Positions 35,173-47,894 of a DNA stretch of 64,000 nucleotides are shown in pieces. The translations under genes were made by a program, and so were the position numbers. A model generated the notes under the pieces. That model saw nothing but the letters and a program-made list of their open reading frames with translations, ran no database searches and was not told the origin of the DNA. The DNA is taken from NCBI GenBank assembly GCA_037576215.1, contig JBANDB010000011.1, positions 3,162,001 to 3,226,000 of the forward strand, written 5' to 3'. The stretch's first letter is position 1. The number at the start of each line of letters is the position of its first letter. The DNA comes from Armillaria gallica (Eukaryota; Basidiomycota; Agaricomycetes; Agaricales; Physalacriaceae).

Positions 35173-38100
35173 CTAGAACCAGGCCATATAGCTGGTATCA
35201 CTGAGATCAACTGTAATCGCCCCATGATCGAAGTTCACGGTTTCGTGCTTCCCTACTCGAGGGTCCGACGGAGAGAATGGTGTCGGTGGCGCCGACGCAA
35301 AATTATAATGGTCATCGACGGTTATTCCAGCACTGTGGAAGCGATACACCTCTGGCAACCATGTCCTTTCGTCCTCCACATTTTGAAGATGTGATGCATA
35401 CATCTGCGGGGTGGGTAGCACTGGCGTCGACATTATCTGCTCCGCGTATTGGCACAAGGATGGGTGTGCATCGTTGAAAGAAGAAGGCAATACGACATTA
35501 GAGGCGCCGATCCCTTTCGACGTGTCCATCATAGAGCTTTCGATTGAGCCATCTTGCAAGGAGTTCCGCCGCACTTGCATGTGCAGATGGTGGGACTTTT
35601 CCGCCATCTTTTCCAACAAAGGCTAAGAAACGATGGATCAGTCACCCGGAATACGAAGCTCCCATGCGAGTACTCACGAGAGCCTTGGCACTGAACGGGA
35701 GAATAGTCGCTGCGTGTATAAATAGTTTTTGAACTCGTTCAAGATCTTTAAGAGCAAAAGTCGCTAGAGGACTTGATGGTGCTCTTGAAATGAATAATGA
35801 CAATGTAACCTGAGAAGACGGCCATTAGTATTGGTTCAATTGGAGGGACGGGAAGCGTACAGCTGCCGAAAAGGCATTAAACCAGAAGCATAGGAAACGG
35901 GTACTTAAATGCTGCTCTTGTTCATATAATTTTGCGACAGTAGATATTAAAGAGGATGCTCCAAGATATGTGGCCACAACAGATGGTGCGAATCGATGAT
36001 GGAAGTCAAAGGGCTCTGGACAATTATTCATGGCGTCCGTAAAATATCGACGATGGAGTTGCAGAAGAGCTTCATAACGCTATTAGCCATATGTGGTGGA
36101 CGAAAAGAACAAGCGCACCAATATCTCTACTCGTAGCAACAAATGCTCGCTGCATTGATAACAGACGAGTTTTGACTCCGTTGACAATGCTACTCTCGTC
36201 TAGAAGCGGCGGAACACCAAACGTCCGGACATCTCTGTCAAGGGATATCATGTGAGAGTAATCGGGGGGCTTGACGGAAATCATGGCTTCCAAAATCGGA
36301 GTCAAGCACTTGATGAAGAATGTATTCTTCCACTCATGATCTAGCGCAATTCATTAGTCAATAATGAAATCGGATGATGAACTTGCGTTAACACTACTCA
36401 CACAATATTTCTTCTCGAGAGACACTTAGCCCTTTAGCATGGTAGTTAGGAGGCTTAACGTCGACATGGGCTAGAGAAATAGATGGCGGTCGTCCTAGGG
36501 ACAAACTCTGCGTACAAGTCAGCGATCGGTGGACTTTAGAGTTTTAAGGAACAAACCAGTCGGCAATCTAGATTCAGTAGTTCCCAAAACAGAAATCTCC
36601 GCTTATCTTCCTCCTCAGGGATGACCTTCAACTTGCTGCCGTCCCGGTCTAGGAATTCAAAGTCAGTGAATTCCGGACACAGGTAAAAAACGAGGCGACA
36701 TACGCAGGCCAAGCTGGTAGTACGAATACCAAAAATCAGTACCAAGAAAAAGAATAATGGAGACCTAGATCGCACCCCTTGGGCCAGTTTCGCGATGAAT
36801 CCCAGTAAATTCCAGGCATATCCCACGGCTTTCTTGTTATCCGAAAACACCAAATGGTACCAAACCATAAAGAACTACTCGGTCGTTAAGTCCAGGCGGA
36901 TATGACGTACTATGACGGACATACCAAAGCGTGCAGCTCATCAAAATCGGGTTCCTCCATCAGCGGAATTTCGCAAACGGCAGCACGAGCAAGATGATGG
37001 TAGGCTTCCCCATGCAGCGAGCCCAACGGCTTGTGGAGATCGACCAAGGACCCAATCGATAAAATCATAAGTAGCAAAGCGAGACGGCGGGGCCCTAAAT
37101 CTTCAATAGATGACGCATAGCAGTGATGTATAAGATTTTGCAAGAAGCTTTCCGAGGCGTCGAGGTTGTACCTGTGCAGTGGGATGAGATCCGAAGGAAG
37201 TCGAGCGAGTAGCAAAATTCTTACTGCCAAAGAGCATTGCGACATGCCTGTTCGCATAGTCGCTGCGTTTCCTCGACAGGGGGAAGGCAGTCTCTGATGC
37301 GTTTGCGGACACCTATATCTACCGACCAGGGAAAGGGAAAAGCGACACTCAGATGGAGGATGTCGGAGGGTATATTAATGTCAGGAACTATGGCCAAAGC
37401 GCCGTATGGCTTCGTGGACCCAAGGTCAGTCAGGATCCCAAGGTCAATATAAAAGAAGGCCTACTATAAGGTTAGGTCGCTGGAGAGAACAGATTAACCC
37501 TGACTCATGTGCACAATATCATAGTACTCACGTCCATGGAGTAATCCTCGGGCTTCCGGTGCGCATTCGAGAAATCTACAGGATTCCTGGGTGCATCATC
37601 GCGACTGTGAGCCTCGGTAGTAGGAGACTGGCGCAGCTGAGAGTTTTTGATGCGTAAGAGGTCGGGTGCGAGCAGCGGATGTGGTTCATTTGAACAAGAG
37701 GCCTGAAGGGTCTGCAGTCCGTCTTCTAATTGACGGACACGGTCACTGAGTAGGGTGATTCTTTCGTGCAGCTGCTCAGTATTCGCGAGAATAAACCTGG
37801 CCTTAGTCAGTGAACGAGGAAGGCAACGCCAAGAGAGCGAACCGACCGGCTTCCACGACCCGAAGTCAAAGCACCTGGAGGCAAAGAATTGGGTTTTTTT
37901 TCTTGGAGCGAAAATAATGTGGAGCACCAACCGTCGGGGCAGATATCGCTACACCCTCTCTTTCTGCACGACTGTGTGAATGTGAAAGCAGAAAATCAGG
38001 GCCCAGGAACATTCCGCTACGATCTCACTGACCTGACATGGAAACACACGATCGCACTGGATTGCAACGCAAATTCAATTTTCAGTTCCGTGCTGCAGAG

Positions 38101-38417
38101 ATGAACATACCTTCAGCTTAAGCCTAGGAAATTTCGTCAGCGAAAATCCCGAGAATAACGCGAAATACCCACCTTCGACACTCTCTGCAAGACAACAGCC
38201 GACCGCGCTCCTTGTCTGGAGTTTTGTGAGCTGGCACGTCCTGGCGACCGAGTCTTGAATTTTCTGGCACATCCTGGGGTGTGCCATGATGGAAATTGTC
38301 TTGGTACATATCGTCCGGTGGGTGAGGCCAGCCACCGCGGGGCCTTTTTGGAGGACGACTGCCTTCCCCGCCGTCGCCATGCATATTGAGGTCTGAGGTC
38401 GCTCTAGGGTCGTACAT
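35173..38417 (-). CDS. Zn2Cys6 fungal-specific transcription factor A
   Basis: Binuclear zinc cluster regulator with the fungal-specific middle homology domain. The N-terminus has a basic NLS-like stretch (RPPKRPRG). The cluster assembles over three introns as LLSCRECRR, LKLK, CDRVFPCQ, SCRKRGCSDICPDG, giving C-x2-C-x6-C-x5-C-x2-C-x8-C. A dimerisation helix follows (FILANTEQLHERITLLSDRV), then the middle domain: LIHHCYASSIEDLGPRRLAL, HHLARAAVCEIPLMEEPDF, WELLNLDCR, and after that helical segments. It ends TVDLSDTSYMAWF. Nothing visible points to a target pathway. It is a tandem paralog of the next gene, in the same orientation. N-terminal choice: the ATG at 38417, though one at 38384 is also possible. 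Confidence 0.87.
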
Positions 38418-38885
38418 ACGGACTAAAAATCAGATAAAAAGAACGAAAAAGACAAAGAGCATAGAAAGTATGAATCAGAAGGAACTCCGTAGCGGCCTCG
38501 GGGTTGAAGCTTGTGGAAGGTTGATTTGATGGGCCAAGGCAAACAGTCCTATTATATTTGCTGCCGAATTCCGCTCCCTCAGGTTGGCCGGTGGTGTTTT
38601 GTTCGATCCGTGCACTGAAAATCAGTTTCTCGGCTTTCTTCCTTTCAACGAGTCTCCTGATTCGCCCTTGCTCTATTTTATTTTGATTCGGTTACCCGTA
38701 TCTCCATGTCGTCGGTGAATATTTTTAGATCGGCTATCAACCCCGAGCAACACGGAACTCTCGTCCGAAAAGCATGCAACCAGGCTAGATCCGCAAGTTC
38801 GAGCTATTCTATTCAATAAGACAAGCATAGGATGTAAATATTCAAAATACAGGCATTGGGGGAATCAGAAAACCGGCATCCTTCT
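38418..38885. other. Intergenic between the two transcription-factor genes
   Basis: Promoter side of TF-A and 3' side of TF-B, both on the minus strand. No repeat or further gene seen. Confidence 0.4.
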
Positions 38886-41800
38886 TCAGAACCACGCCAT
38901 GACGCTGTCCGAGTCGGCACCCAAATTCATTGCACTCATCTCTATGCTCATCGTGTCCACTCCAATAGACTTCGCTGAGGTACGCAGGGCAGCAGGGTCG
39001 CTGACAGTCGGCGCACGCGGGCTCGTATGAGGCAACACAGGTGAAATCACATGTACCGGCGGCGGAGACAAGGAAGTCGAAAACAGAGACGAAACATCGC
39101 GGTAACTGGCCTGGAAGTTTGTGCGGCATCTCCCTCGTTCAATTACTTCGATCTGGCACTGAACAAGACTTGAGTGCGCCGAAGCGAACGGACCTTGGGT
39201 CGACATCAGTTCAACCAACTCTTCCTCCGAAAGATCGAAATCTGGGTCGTCATCCTCTTCATCGTAATAGACAGTAGGCACATTCTGAGCAGTCGTCCAG
39301 CGAGAATAAATATGCTTGGCTTTATCAATCAATGTCTCAAGGATAGGCTATGATATTGGTAGCTTAGCTCCATTCCCGTGATCCGAATTTTGACTGTACT
39401 TACAGTGATTTCCATGGCCCTGGGGCACTGTTCCTTTGCTGAATTGAACAGGGAGCGAGCACGCTCCAGCTCCTGTAAGGAGGTGGGAACGAGACATGCA
39501 GCTGGGGCCCGAGAAACGAGTAAACAAAGGGCCACCTTGTTATAGAATCAAATAATCAGAATCAATCCCGTGGCAAGCGCCAATAACGTACTGCAGCAGA
39601 GAAAGTATTGGACCAGTATCCCAAAATACGTGACGTCAACTCCGGTTCACGGTCGTACAGATCCTGGACAGTCGCAATCATACGAGAGGCGCTGAGGAAC
39701 ACGGCCACACAGGAGGGAATGTATCGGTGGTGGCGGTTAACAATTCCTTCTGCCCCGCTGACAACTCGCGTGAAATAGCTTCGATGAAGCTGTAAAAGGA
39801 CTGTGACAAAATATCAGCCTGAGAAAGTGAACCGTAATCAATTATAAGCCACCGACCGGTTTCAATGGCGGTTGTCAAAGATGCCTTTTGCATCAAAAAT
39901 GACCGATGCTGGGGGTTTCTAGCACGTAAAGCTGTAGGGACGGAAAAGTCTCGGATCTTCGCGTCCAGTTCGAGGACTTTCGTGTACTCCCAATTGGGCT
40001 GAGATATCAGTTCAAGGACGGGTGCCAAACAATGAACATAGCATGAATGTTTCCACTCCTGGACTACAAGATGCATACGTTAGTGATAATAAACTCCATA
40101 GGGCCCGAAAATGCAATTTACAATGATGAAGTCCCTCCGCGGGAGGGGCGCTGGGGTCCGGGGTATATACCGGGCGTGGACAATCCATGTGGGCTAATGA
40201 AAGAGAAGGTGGCCTGCCAAGGGACAAAGATAGTCGGGCGTCGAGATACATCAGTTCCCAGAACAGGCTGCAATCTAAATTATTACGACACTGAATGAAA
40301 GGTGACATCGACTTACCATCGACGTCGTTCAACCTCTTCAGGTTGAAGCTTCATTGACGGGGTGTTCCGATCTATATACATCACTTAATTCATCCATCCG
40401 GAAAGAATGAGATCAGCGAAGACCTACGAAGGGCAATCTATATCCAGACATTCAGACAGCGGCAGACGAGACGAATAACAAATCAAGACATACACTTTGG
40501 GCCAACTTTGCCGTAAGTCCCATTAAACCCCATGCATAACCCGCAGCTTTCTTTTTATCGGAGAACACCAGAAGATACCAGATTTCGTAGAAGAGAGCAA
40601 GAACGGTCTCAACATTCGTATCTTCCATGACGGAAATTTCCGATAAAGCAGCGCGAGCGACCGTGTGATACGTTTCAGCCACAGCAGAGTAGGGGGGCCG
40701 CCTCAAATCCACCAGACAAGCGACGGCCATTATCATGAAGAGCAGAGCAAGACGACGCGGACATGTGTCCTCGATCGGACTGTTGTAACAATGCTGAATG
40801 AGGTGGAAATAAAACGACTCATCCGAGTGCGGATTATACCTAGTACATAATAAAACATCAATTCCATCGGGGGTAATCAAATGAGGGAGAGAGAGACGAA
40901 CTGCCAGAGAGCATTTCCTTTGGCCTGTTGCCACAAATATTCCGCTTCAGCCTGCGGAGGAAGCATACCTCTGATGTAGGACCGTAACGGGATGTTAGGT
41001 TCCGGAGAATCCTTGTGAGGCATTGGAAAGCTATGACTCAGGCGCAATATTTCCGCTTCAATCTGCTTCCCGTCCGTGAGTGGCTCGTCCTAATGACGTT
41101 AATCTCCAATGACGAGAGAAGAATGGTCTAGACATACAATCATCATTTCCGTGTCAGAGAGAGACGATGTGGCGTCGATGTCAGCTCCTCCTTTCGCAGA
41201 CTGTGGCGACGCGGCGGACACAGTTTCATGTTCCGGATCGGTGAGAGCGTCGGTGCTTGAATTTGGACTTGTCCGGGATGTGCGATAGAGATTGACCGTG
41301 CTCTTCACACCGAGAAGAGTCGGCTGCAAAAGAGGATGCGTGTCTGTGGGAGAGTGGGATTTTGCCAACGCTTCCTCGAGGTCACGGATACGGTCACCCA
41401 TTTCATTGATCTTGTTATGCAACTGTTCGGTATTAGCCAGAATGAACCTGACGAGTGAGAAAAATGTCAATAGAGAAGTGGTGCGACACGCATGGCAGGC
41501 CACATACCGCGTGCCCTTCCCAGAAACGAGAGCGCCTGTGGGAACGTAAGTCAAAGTGCATTGAGAGGAGAGTAAAAATTGAGCATACCATTGGGGCAGA
41601 TATCACTGACGCCTCTTTTTCTGCATGAACCACTGATGGGGGGCCAAGCTTAGCTGACCGGCGGGTATCTAAATGCTTAAGGAGACTTACCAAGGGAAAT
41701 TCCGGTCGCACTATTTAAAACAGACCGGTGAATACATGATATCGCAATGTTACGACAGCATACCTTGAGTTTGAGTCTAGTGAAAAGACGCCCACTCAGC

Positions 41801-42115
41801 AAGACACCAAACGCGAGCGAAAAATCAGACAAACCTGCGACATTCCTGGCACGACAGGGTCGTCTACACAGCAAACTGAGTCCATCGCAGTATATTCCAG
41901 AGTAACGAAGCGCTCACCTTCTTTCCAGAGGACCGTTTGGTACCATTGACGCTATCAGCGATGAAGATGTGCTCCTTGGCGCCATGACTATGGACGTGAC
42001 CGGATTCGTCTTCTCCGCTCATCGTGGTACCACTTTCGGCGGATGCACAGCGAGGCCGTTTTGAGGGGCGGTCGACCTCCCCTTCGGGGTGCTCATGACC
42101 AGTCAACACAGACAT
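38886..42115 (-). CDS. Zn2Cys6 fungal-specific transcription factor B
   Basis: Paralog of TF-A with the same architecture. The N-terminus has DRPSKRPRCA. The cluster is assembled over introns as TLSCQECRR, LKLK, CDRNFPC, GSCRKRGVSDICPNG. All six core cysteines are present; the RGV valine stands where TF-A has a non-core cysteine. The linker helix FILANTEQLHNKINEMGDR and the middle domain (YFHLIQHCYNSPIEDTCPRR, LFWELMYLDARLSLSLGRPP, YEWKHSCYVHCLAPVLELI) match TF-A closely in position. A shared C-terminal MAWF (here SDSVMAWF) suggests a conserved activation or docking end. It carries an extra acidic segment (YDEEDDDPDFDLSEEEL) near the C-terminus. Confidence 0.87.
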
Positions 42116-42639
42116 TGAATGCGAGGGATTCGGACGAGGTGAATCGGGCAGAAAGGGACCCTTCGGAGGCTCGGCACTATTTTATGCTGGGACAGAAAAG
42201 GGAATGTCTTACTATGGGATCCTGACACACTTCGCGTGCGTTCTCTTGTTCTTTCTAGTTCCAGGTCCCCCATCACGACCGTAGTTGTGGAATTTGACAT
42301 TTGTGAAGGGGAAATCAGAAGCATATTGAAAGAAGGCCTCGAGGAATGCAACGGGAGCAAACGTGACCGCATACCGGTGTTCTAAACACAGTACTCCAGT
42401 CCTATCTCCTTCCGACTCTTGTCGAATCTCCGTCCATGATACTTGATACGAATGAAGGATCGTACAGGGGCGTGACGTATTGTTGGTCCAACGGAACTAT
42501 TTACTATTTATATTGCCGCCGAAAGGCCGCACTGGCTTACCCAATAGCAATTTCCACTTGACTCGGATCAATTGATCAGGTGGCCGAGTTTGAAAACCGA
42601 GATACGGACTTTTACACATGCTGGTAAATTATCTATTTT
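42116..42639. other. Intergenic between TF-B and carnitine acetyltransferase
   Basis: Promoter side of TF-B (minus) and 3' side of the carnitine acetyltransferase gene (minus). A minus frame at 42103-42372 overlaps the TF-B start and was not taken as coding. Confidence 0.4.
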
Positions 42640-44922
42640 CTACAGTTTGCTCTCCAAAGCTTGCGCCTTTTCCATCATAATACGCGTCTCTGTCGCAGCC
42701 TCAGCAAGGTAGTGCTTCAGCTCAGCCGTATTCCTCTTCAAACTAGTAATCGTCCAGCGAATGTAGTCATCACCGATCGCATATGACAGACCGTACCCAT
42801 CCGGAACAACTACGTAGATCACCGTTAGCTGCCGTACTTTTCGCTTACGTTTTGACATACCTTCGCCGTACCCCCACCCATCAAAGTACGGGCTGCTGAG
42901 ATTACTCGTGCTCAGCTCCCAATGGTTGGTCTTTGAAAACGAAGGGTCGTTGTAAATCTCAGGCGTCTGCTCGCCTTCCTTGAGAAGCTTCTTCAAGCCA
43001 AAGAAGTGCCTATCGACACCCTGACCATCAGCCGCCCAAGCAGCATATTGCAGGTGCCGCGTAACGGCCGCACGGAACAGGCTCGCGCGATTAGCGTCCT
43101 AAACAAATAAATAAATTTTCCTGAATCAAATCCTGTCCAAGCGAAACGTGCCAGCCAACTTACCGTCTCGTTGGGATTCAACATTGCCTCAGCCCACCGC
43201 TTTGCTTCCGAACTCGATGAACGGATGACTTCAGTTCGCCCAAGTTGGTACTTCCTCGTCTGTGCGCTTTCGTACGTGACGCCGGGACGACCGAACATCT
43301 TATGAAAGGCGAGCTGCTTCACTAATTGTGCCCACGCATCAGGGGAGGCTTTGAACTTCTTGATGGTATTTTTGCCATAACCTTCATAGTGGAGAACCTA
43401 GAACACCGGGTCTGTCAGGGTCAACGGACAACAAAACGAATAGAAACTACGTACGTGGAGATCATGGCTTCCAACCAATTCTTCAAAACGCTTCTCAGCA
43501 CCTTGAACAATACTTTTCACTTGGTCGTTAACCTTAAATTTCAATTCCACTGGTTCTGGAAGGTTTTTCCCTGTGTCGGCAGATCTAGCTGGCCCGAGGT
43601 CGACTTTACCATGTGCCAAAGTGGCTAGGATGAACTCGTTCAGGCGTAGAGTCGGGGTTCCATCCATACACGAGTGCTCCCCAAAAAGCCCGAGCGACCA
43701 TTGTCAAATACGATCACTGTCGAATAATGAGCAATGATATAACAAGGTTAATGGAAACACGACCTACACTGATGTTTATCGTAGAAGCGGTTCTTGCCGT
43801 CTCCCACCCAGCATGCCCACGATATATCTTCCCTAGTAACGGGCTTTGTATCGTCCAAACAAACGACGATCATAGAACTCTCAATCTCCTCCAAGGACTT
43901 TGCATTCGTTCCATCGGCAGAGGCTGCCAACAATTGTGCGCGAGCGTCGGTCCAAAGATCACGGTTGTCAGACGTTAGAGCACCGATAGGGAGACCCGAG
44001 GATGAACCGGCTTTCTCTATCACTCTTTCTATTTGGAATTCGAGCTCTGCCGCAGACAACTCTCGGCCCGTAGAGTCAATTAAGGGGACCTTGAAAAACT
44101 TGTTTTTGCGAACGAACACGACGTGATTGTGGGTGGCAGCATCAAATTTGTGGGCAGTATCAGAAGGTTTATTCGGGTATCGCGATGAATGGAATCTGTC
44201 GACGCGTCAAGGATGTACCGATGGCCACCATCAGTTTGCACTCACAACCACTTGTAGGACGCCATACAAAGAGGTGCTCCTCGTACTTTTTCGGGTTCTA
44301 ATGCTTGACTGGGAAGATGAATCAGTTAAAAGTTGTTCCATCGGGTCGGATACGCGCACCTTTCCGTTAGGTCCCTGAAAGATAGCATACTCTTGAGTAA
44401 GCTAGCCGCTCGCTTGACAGGGTCCCGGCGCAGCTTGTCGTCGAGGTGGACATAGAAGTAGCTGACGAAAACGATGACAGGGTCACGGTAGCCCATGTAC
44501 GCGGCATCATTCCACCAATCGCTGATCCAGTTGGTTACGTTGGGATCTGCAGCTCTGGCTTCAAGACGTTTCTGGAGTTCGGCACTGAGAGGGGAAGCGA
44601 GAAAGTCCTTAGCGACAGATTCTGTCCGTTTGTACGCGGCTTCCGACACATGGGGACGAACAGTCTCGAGATATTTGTGGACGGTGGAGGAGAGTATAGG
44701 GACAGGTAAGTGGGGTAAAGACGCTTGGTAACGCAGCATGGGGCCAGCAGAGGGATCTATAGCGTATCCTGGAGGAGGATCTGTGTTTCTGGAGGATGCA
44801 GTGGACTTGAATCCAGCCTTTCCACTTGGTTTAGACATAATTCTTGGTATCGAAGATGCGCACGATATAGTTCGCTGAACAGCTGTCAGGAAAGCATCAG
44901 GTTTGACATACGACGACGACAT
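42640..44922 (-). CDS. cat2: Carnitine O-acetyltransferase, dual mitochondrial/peroxisomal
   Basis: Transfers acetyl groups between CoA and carnitine so that acetyl units made in peroxisomes can enter mitochondria. Family marks in order: GPMLRYQASLPHLPVP, NWISDWWNDAAYMGYRDPV, RDLWTDARAQLL, the active-site histidine in FLGEHSCMDGTPTLRLNEF, KYQLGRTEVIRS, and ELSTSNLSSPYFDGWGYGE with the STS motif. The protein ends ALESKL, so the last three residues are a canonical PTS1. The first ATG (44922, MSSSYVKPDAFLTAVQR) adds an extension with basic and Ser residues like a mitochondrial presequence; a later ATG gives MSKPSGKAG. This matches the two-start layout known for yeast CAT2. Confidence 0.93.
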
Positions 44923-45225
44923 ACGAAGCGGGATGTATTTGCTAGGGACGAGATCATGCCAAAAAAAAATAACGTGTTGGCGGTTAGTAGAAGCGTGGAG
45001 GTCACAAGGCAAGGAGCGTCGGTACTAGGATGGCTGTGCCAGGTGCTGCCGCCAGCGATCGGCAGGGGCTTCTAGGAGAGAGGGCGCTGGGTATACGCCG
45101 TTATATGCTGGCGGCTAGGGACTCCGGTTCCGCCTGCTTCCGTAGCCGGGTCTCCTCGCGTCCCACGTGGATGCCGTCGGGATCGTGTGGCTGTACACCA
45201 CTGACGCATCCTTTTTCCGTACCCT
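44923..45225. promoter_or_regulatory. Divergent promoter between cat2 and the PPPDE gene
   Basis: About 300 bp shared by two oppositely oriented genes. No clear TATA. Coordinate control of the two is possible but not shown. Confidence 0.4.
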
Positions 45226-47579
45226 ATGCACCCTGTAAAATTATATGTATACGATCTCAGCAATGGGATGGCCAGGCAGCTCTCACGCCAGCTAACCGGC
45301 AAGCAGATTGACGGCATCTGGTGTGGAGTATACTCTGTATCCAGAACCGTAGTTAAACTCGTTCTCTAGGCATACCTCGATTGTAGTCTTCGAAAGAGAA
45401 GTATTCTACGGCCAAGGAATAAACACGACTGCGCCTGGTCGATCGCATGTAAGTAGGCCCAACTTTTATTCATTCGCTAGTCTGATGCTTCGTAGCATGG
45501 TTCACCCTTACACATATTAGATCTTGGCGAGACTGCTATAGATGAAGACACCTTTCAAGAATACATAGAAGACTTGCGTGATCATTACACCGCAGATAAA
45601 GTAAGTCATGCCTAGCATCCCGCTTAATTCTTGACCCCATCTCGCTTCATTATAGTACCATCTACTAGGTTAGTCTACCACAATACCCAGACTATCCTCT
45701 AACAGCTGTCTTAGATTTTAATTGCAACTCGTTTACCAACGATGTCGCGGGCTTCCTCACTGGGAATTCCATTCCTGACTGGATCAAAGGTCATTCCTTC
45801 TTCTTCGCGAATTCACCGGTCACTGACTGCCTGGACAGATCTGCCAACGGACTTCCTTTCCACTCCGTTCGGACAAGCCCTACGGCCCACCATCGATTCC
45901 ATGTACCGTCGTCCCACGCCCGGTACCACGCCTGCTCCCACTCCGCTTCCTTCGGCCCAAGCACCTGACCCGGCTCTCGCTGCATCGATTCTCCAGTCTG
46001 TTGCGGATCAAGCTCAGCGTAATATGGGCCCTTCGACTGCCCGAGCTCCAACCTCCCTTCCTGCCACGGAATCCTTAGCAGCCCCGCTGCATCCATGTAC
46101 CAACTCGGCGTCGTTTCATAATCTGCTCCGCACCCATCGTGCCGTCGTAGCCAATTTCTCCAATGTGGTGACCTGCATGCCCTGCCGCATGATTGCCCCA
46201 ATCTACGAGGATCTTGCCAGAAACAAGGGGTCAACGGTGGGTAATAACGGCGTCGGTGCTGCCTTCACCAAGATAGATATGAGTACACCGATGGGGAACC
46301 AATTGGCGTCGGAATGGGGCGTCAGAGTGATGCCGACCTTCATGTTCTTCTTGGACGGCAAAAAGGTATATTTTTCGAGAAAATTACGAAAATTACAATA
46401 TCTCGGCTTACAAATGTGCACAGATACATGAAATGAAGGGCGCAGATGAGAAAGAGCTTAGAGCACAAATTGATTTGCTTATTTTCCAAGCATATCCTCG
46501 TGCGTTTCTCCTTGTTTCATCAGCAATTTATTCAATAAATGTCATCTAGCCCATCCTCACACATCGCTCTCGCTTCCTAGTGTTCAGGCACTGTCCCTGA
46601 ATCCAATATTATTCAAGCAAATTCCCTCGTTGGATACCGTCAGCAATAAATTCACATCTTACATCGACGCCGCACCTTGGCCATCCGACTCGCCACAATC
46701 ACAAGTGCAAGTAAAGGATTCAATTACGGGCTCAATAGTACCGTACCTCAAGTCTAGATTTGCATCAAGGGCCACCACAACTGGCAAATCGCCTCTCCCA
46801 TCTGCTACGCCGGTCTTGATCAACATGTGGGCAACAATAACAGCAGCTTTGGCAACCATATTGCCCCCCGAATCACTCTTCCCACTAGCTGATATGTGGC
46901 GCCTTGGCTTCCTCGATCCAGCTGTTGGGACCTGGTGCGCGACGAATCCCCTAGACCCCATTACCATACTTTTATCAAAGGCTACAAACTCGTCCCCGCG
47001 TAATTACACGCTGACGGTGATACGCATGCTTTCAAATGCTTTCTCCACGCCTCTTCTCGCACAGAGAATACTGATCGGCGCTAACAAGGCCCGCCTCACG
47101 GCTTTCTTGATACCGTCGTTGTTGCATGAAGATGCAACGGTACGAACTTCTGCCGCGAGCTTGGCCTTTAATGCTTCCGCCTTCGTGCAGAAGGGCCGAG
47201 TCGACAAGGTAAGAAGCGGTGGCAGGACATCGGCGGAGGACGAGGACGAGGATTGGGAAGTGGAGATGGTCAGCGCGATCATCGAGGCACTAGGAAGAGA
47301 AAAGGAAAATGAAGATGTTGGTATGTACATGCATGCATCTGACTATCCAAGGCCTTTTCTGACGCTGTTCCGCTAGTCCATCGGCTCACCGCATCCCTGG
47401 CGTGCTTGTTACGAGTTTCCCCGTTCTATGAAACTCAGCTGGCTTCATTACTCGAAGTTCTTCAGGCTCGTGATGTCCTCAAGAGCAAGCTCGAAAAGGC
47501 AGGCTGTGGGCCAGACGGCGTGAAGAAGACAGAGGTCCGTAAATTGGTTGAAGAAGTGGCCTTGAAGTTATGCCCGTAG
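45226..47579 (+). CDS. PPPDE peptidase - thioredoxin - PUL domain protein
   Basis: Three-domain protein linking a PPPDE (DUF862) thiol isopeptidase, of the type acting on SUMO or ubiquitin, to a thioredoxin fold and a C-terminal PUL domain, which in other proteins binds Cdc48/p97. The N-terminus is [18 protein letters not shown]. The catalytic His is in IWHTSIVVF and the Cys in [13 protein letters not shown]. The thioredoxin part has [17 protein letters not shown] (CxPC) and [12 protein letters not shown]. The PUL region shows an Armadillo-like helical run ([32 protein letters not shown]) ending ALKLCP. First exons: 45226-45320, 45370-45448, 45496-45600, a 13-nt exon 45656-45668, 45715-45789 and 45839-46365. 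Confidence 0.9.
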
Positions 47580-47894
47580 TATGAACCTCCGTAGAGATGG
47601 ATGTAAACAAGTATACAGAGTCAATATTACTCGAGGATTTACATTGGATTTACACGCAAACGCGGCGGCCACGGGTATAAGCACATCATCTGACGAGTCA
47701 AGGGAAATAACCGAAAATATGACCCGCCGGCCGAACCCGATAGCGAACCCGATGGTCCGAACGCTCTGGTCATCATCCAGTTAGACATCGCTCTCCACGG
47801 CGTCCTGCGACGAGCACCACGACGACTGCCAGACAACACGCCGTAAGGACCCCGCGCACCGGCGGGGCAGAGATATGCAGTCAGGCCAGGCCAA

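Noticed and set aside
41590..41700. Loss of a zinc-cluster cysteine in TF-B (RGV where TF-A has RGC)
   Set aside because: Counting the C-x2-C-x6-C-x5-C-x2-C-x8-C pattern shows that this cysteine is not one of the six zinc ligands.
45012..45012. Upstream start of carnitine acetyltransferase giving 30 extra residues
   Set aside because: The extension begins at a TTG codon, not ATG; the first ATG in frame is at 44922.
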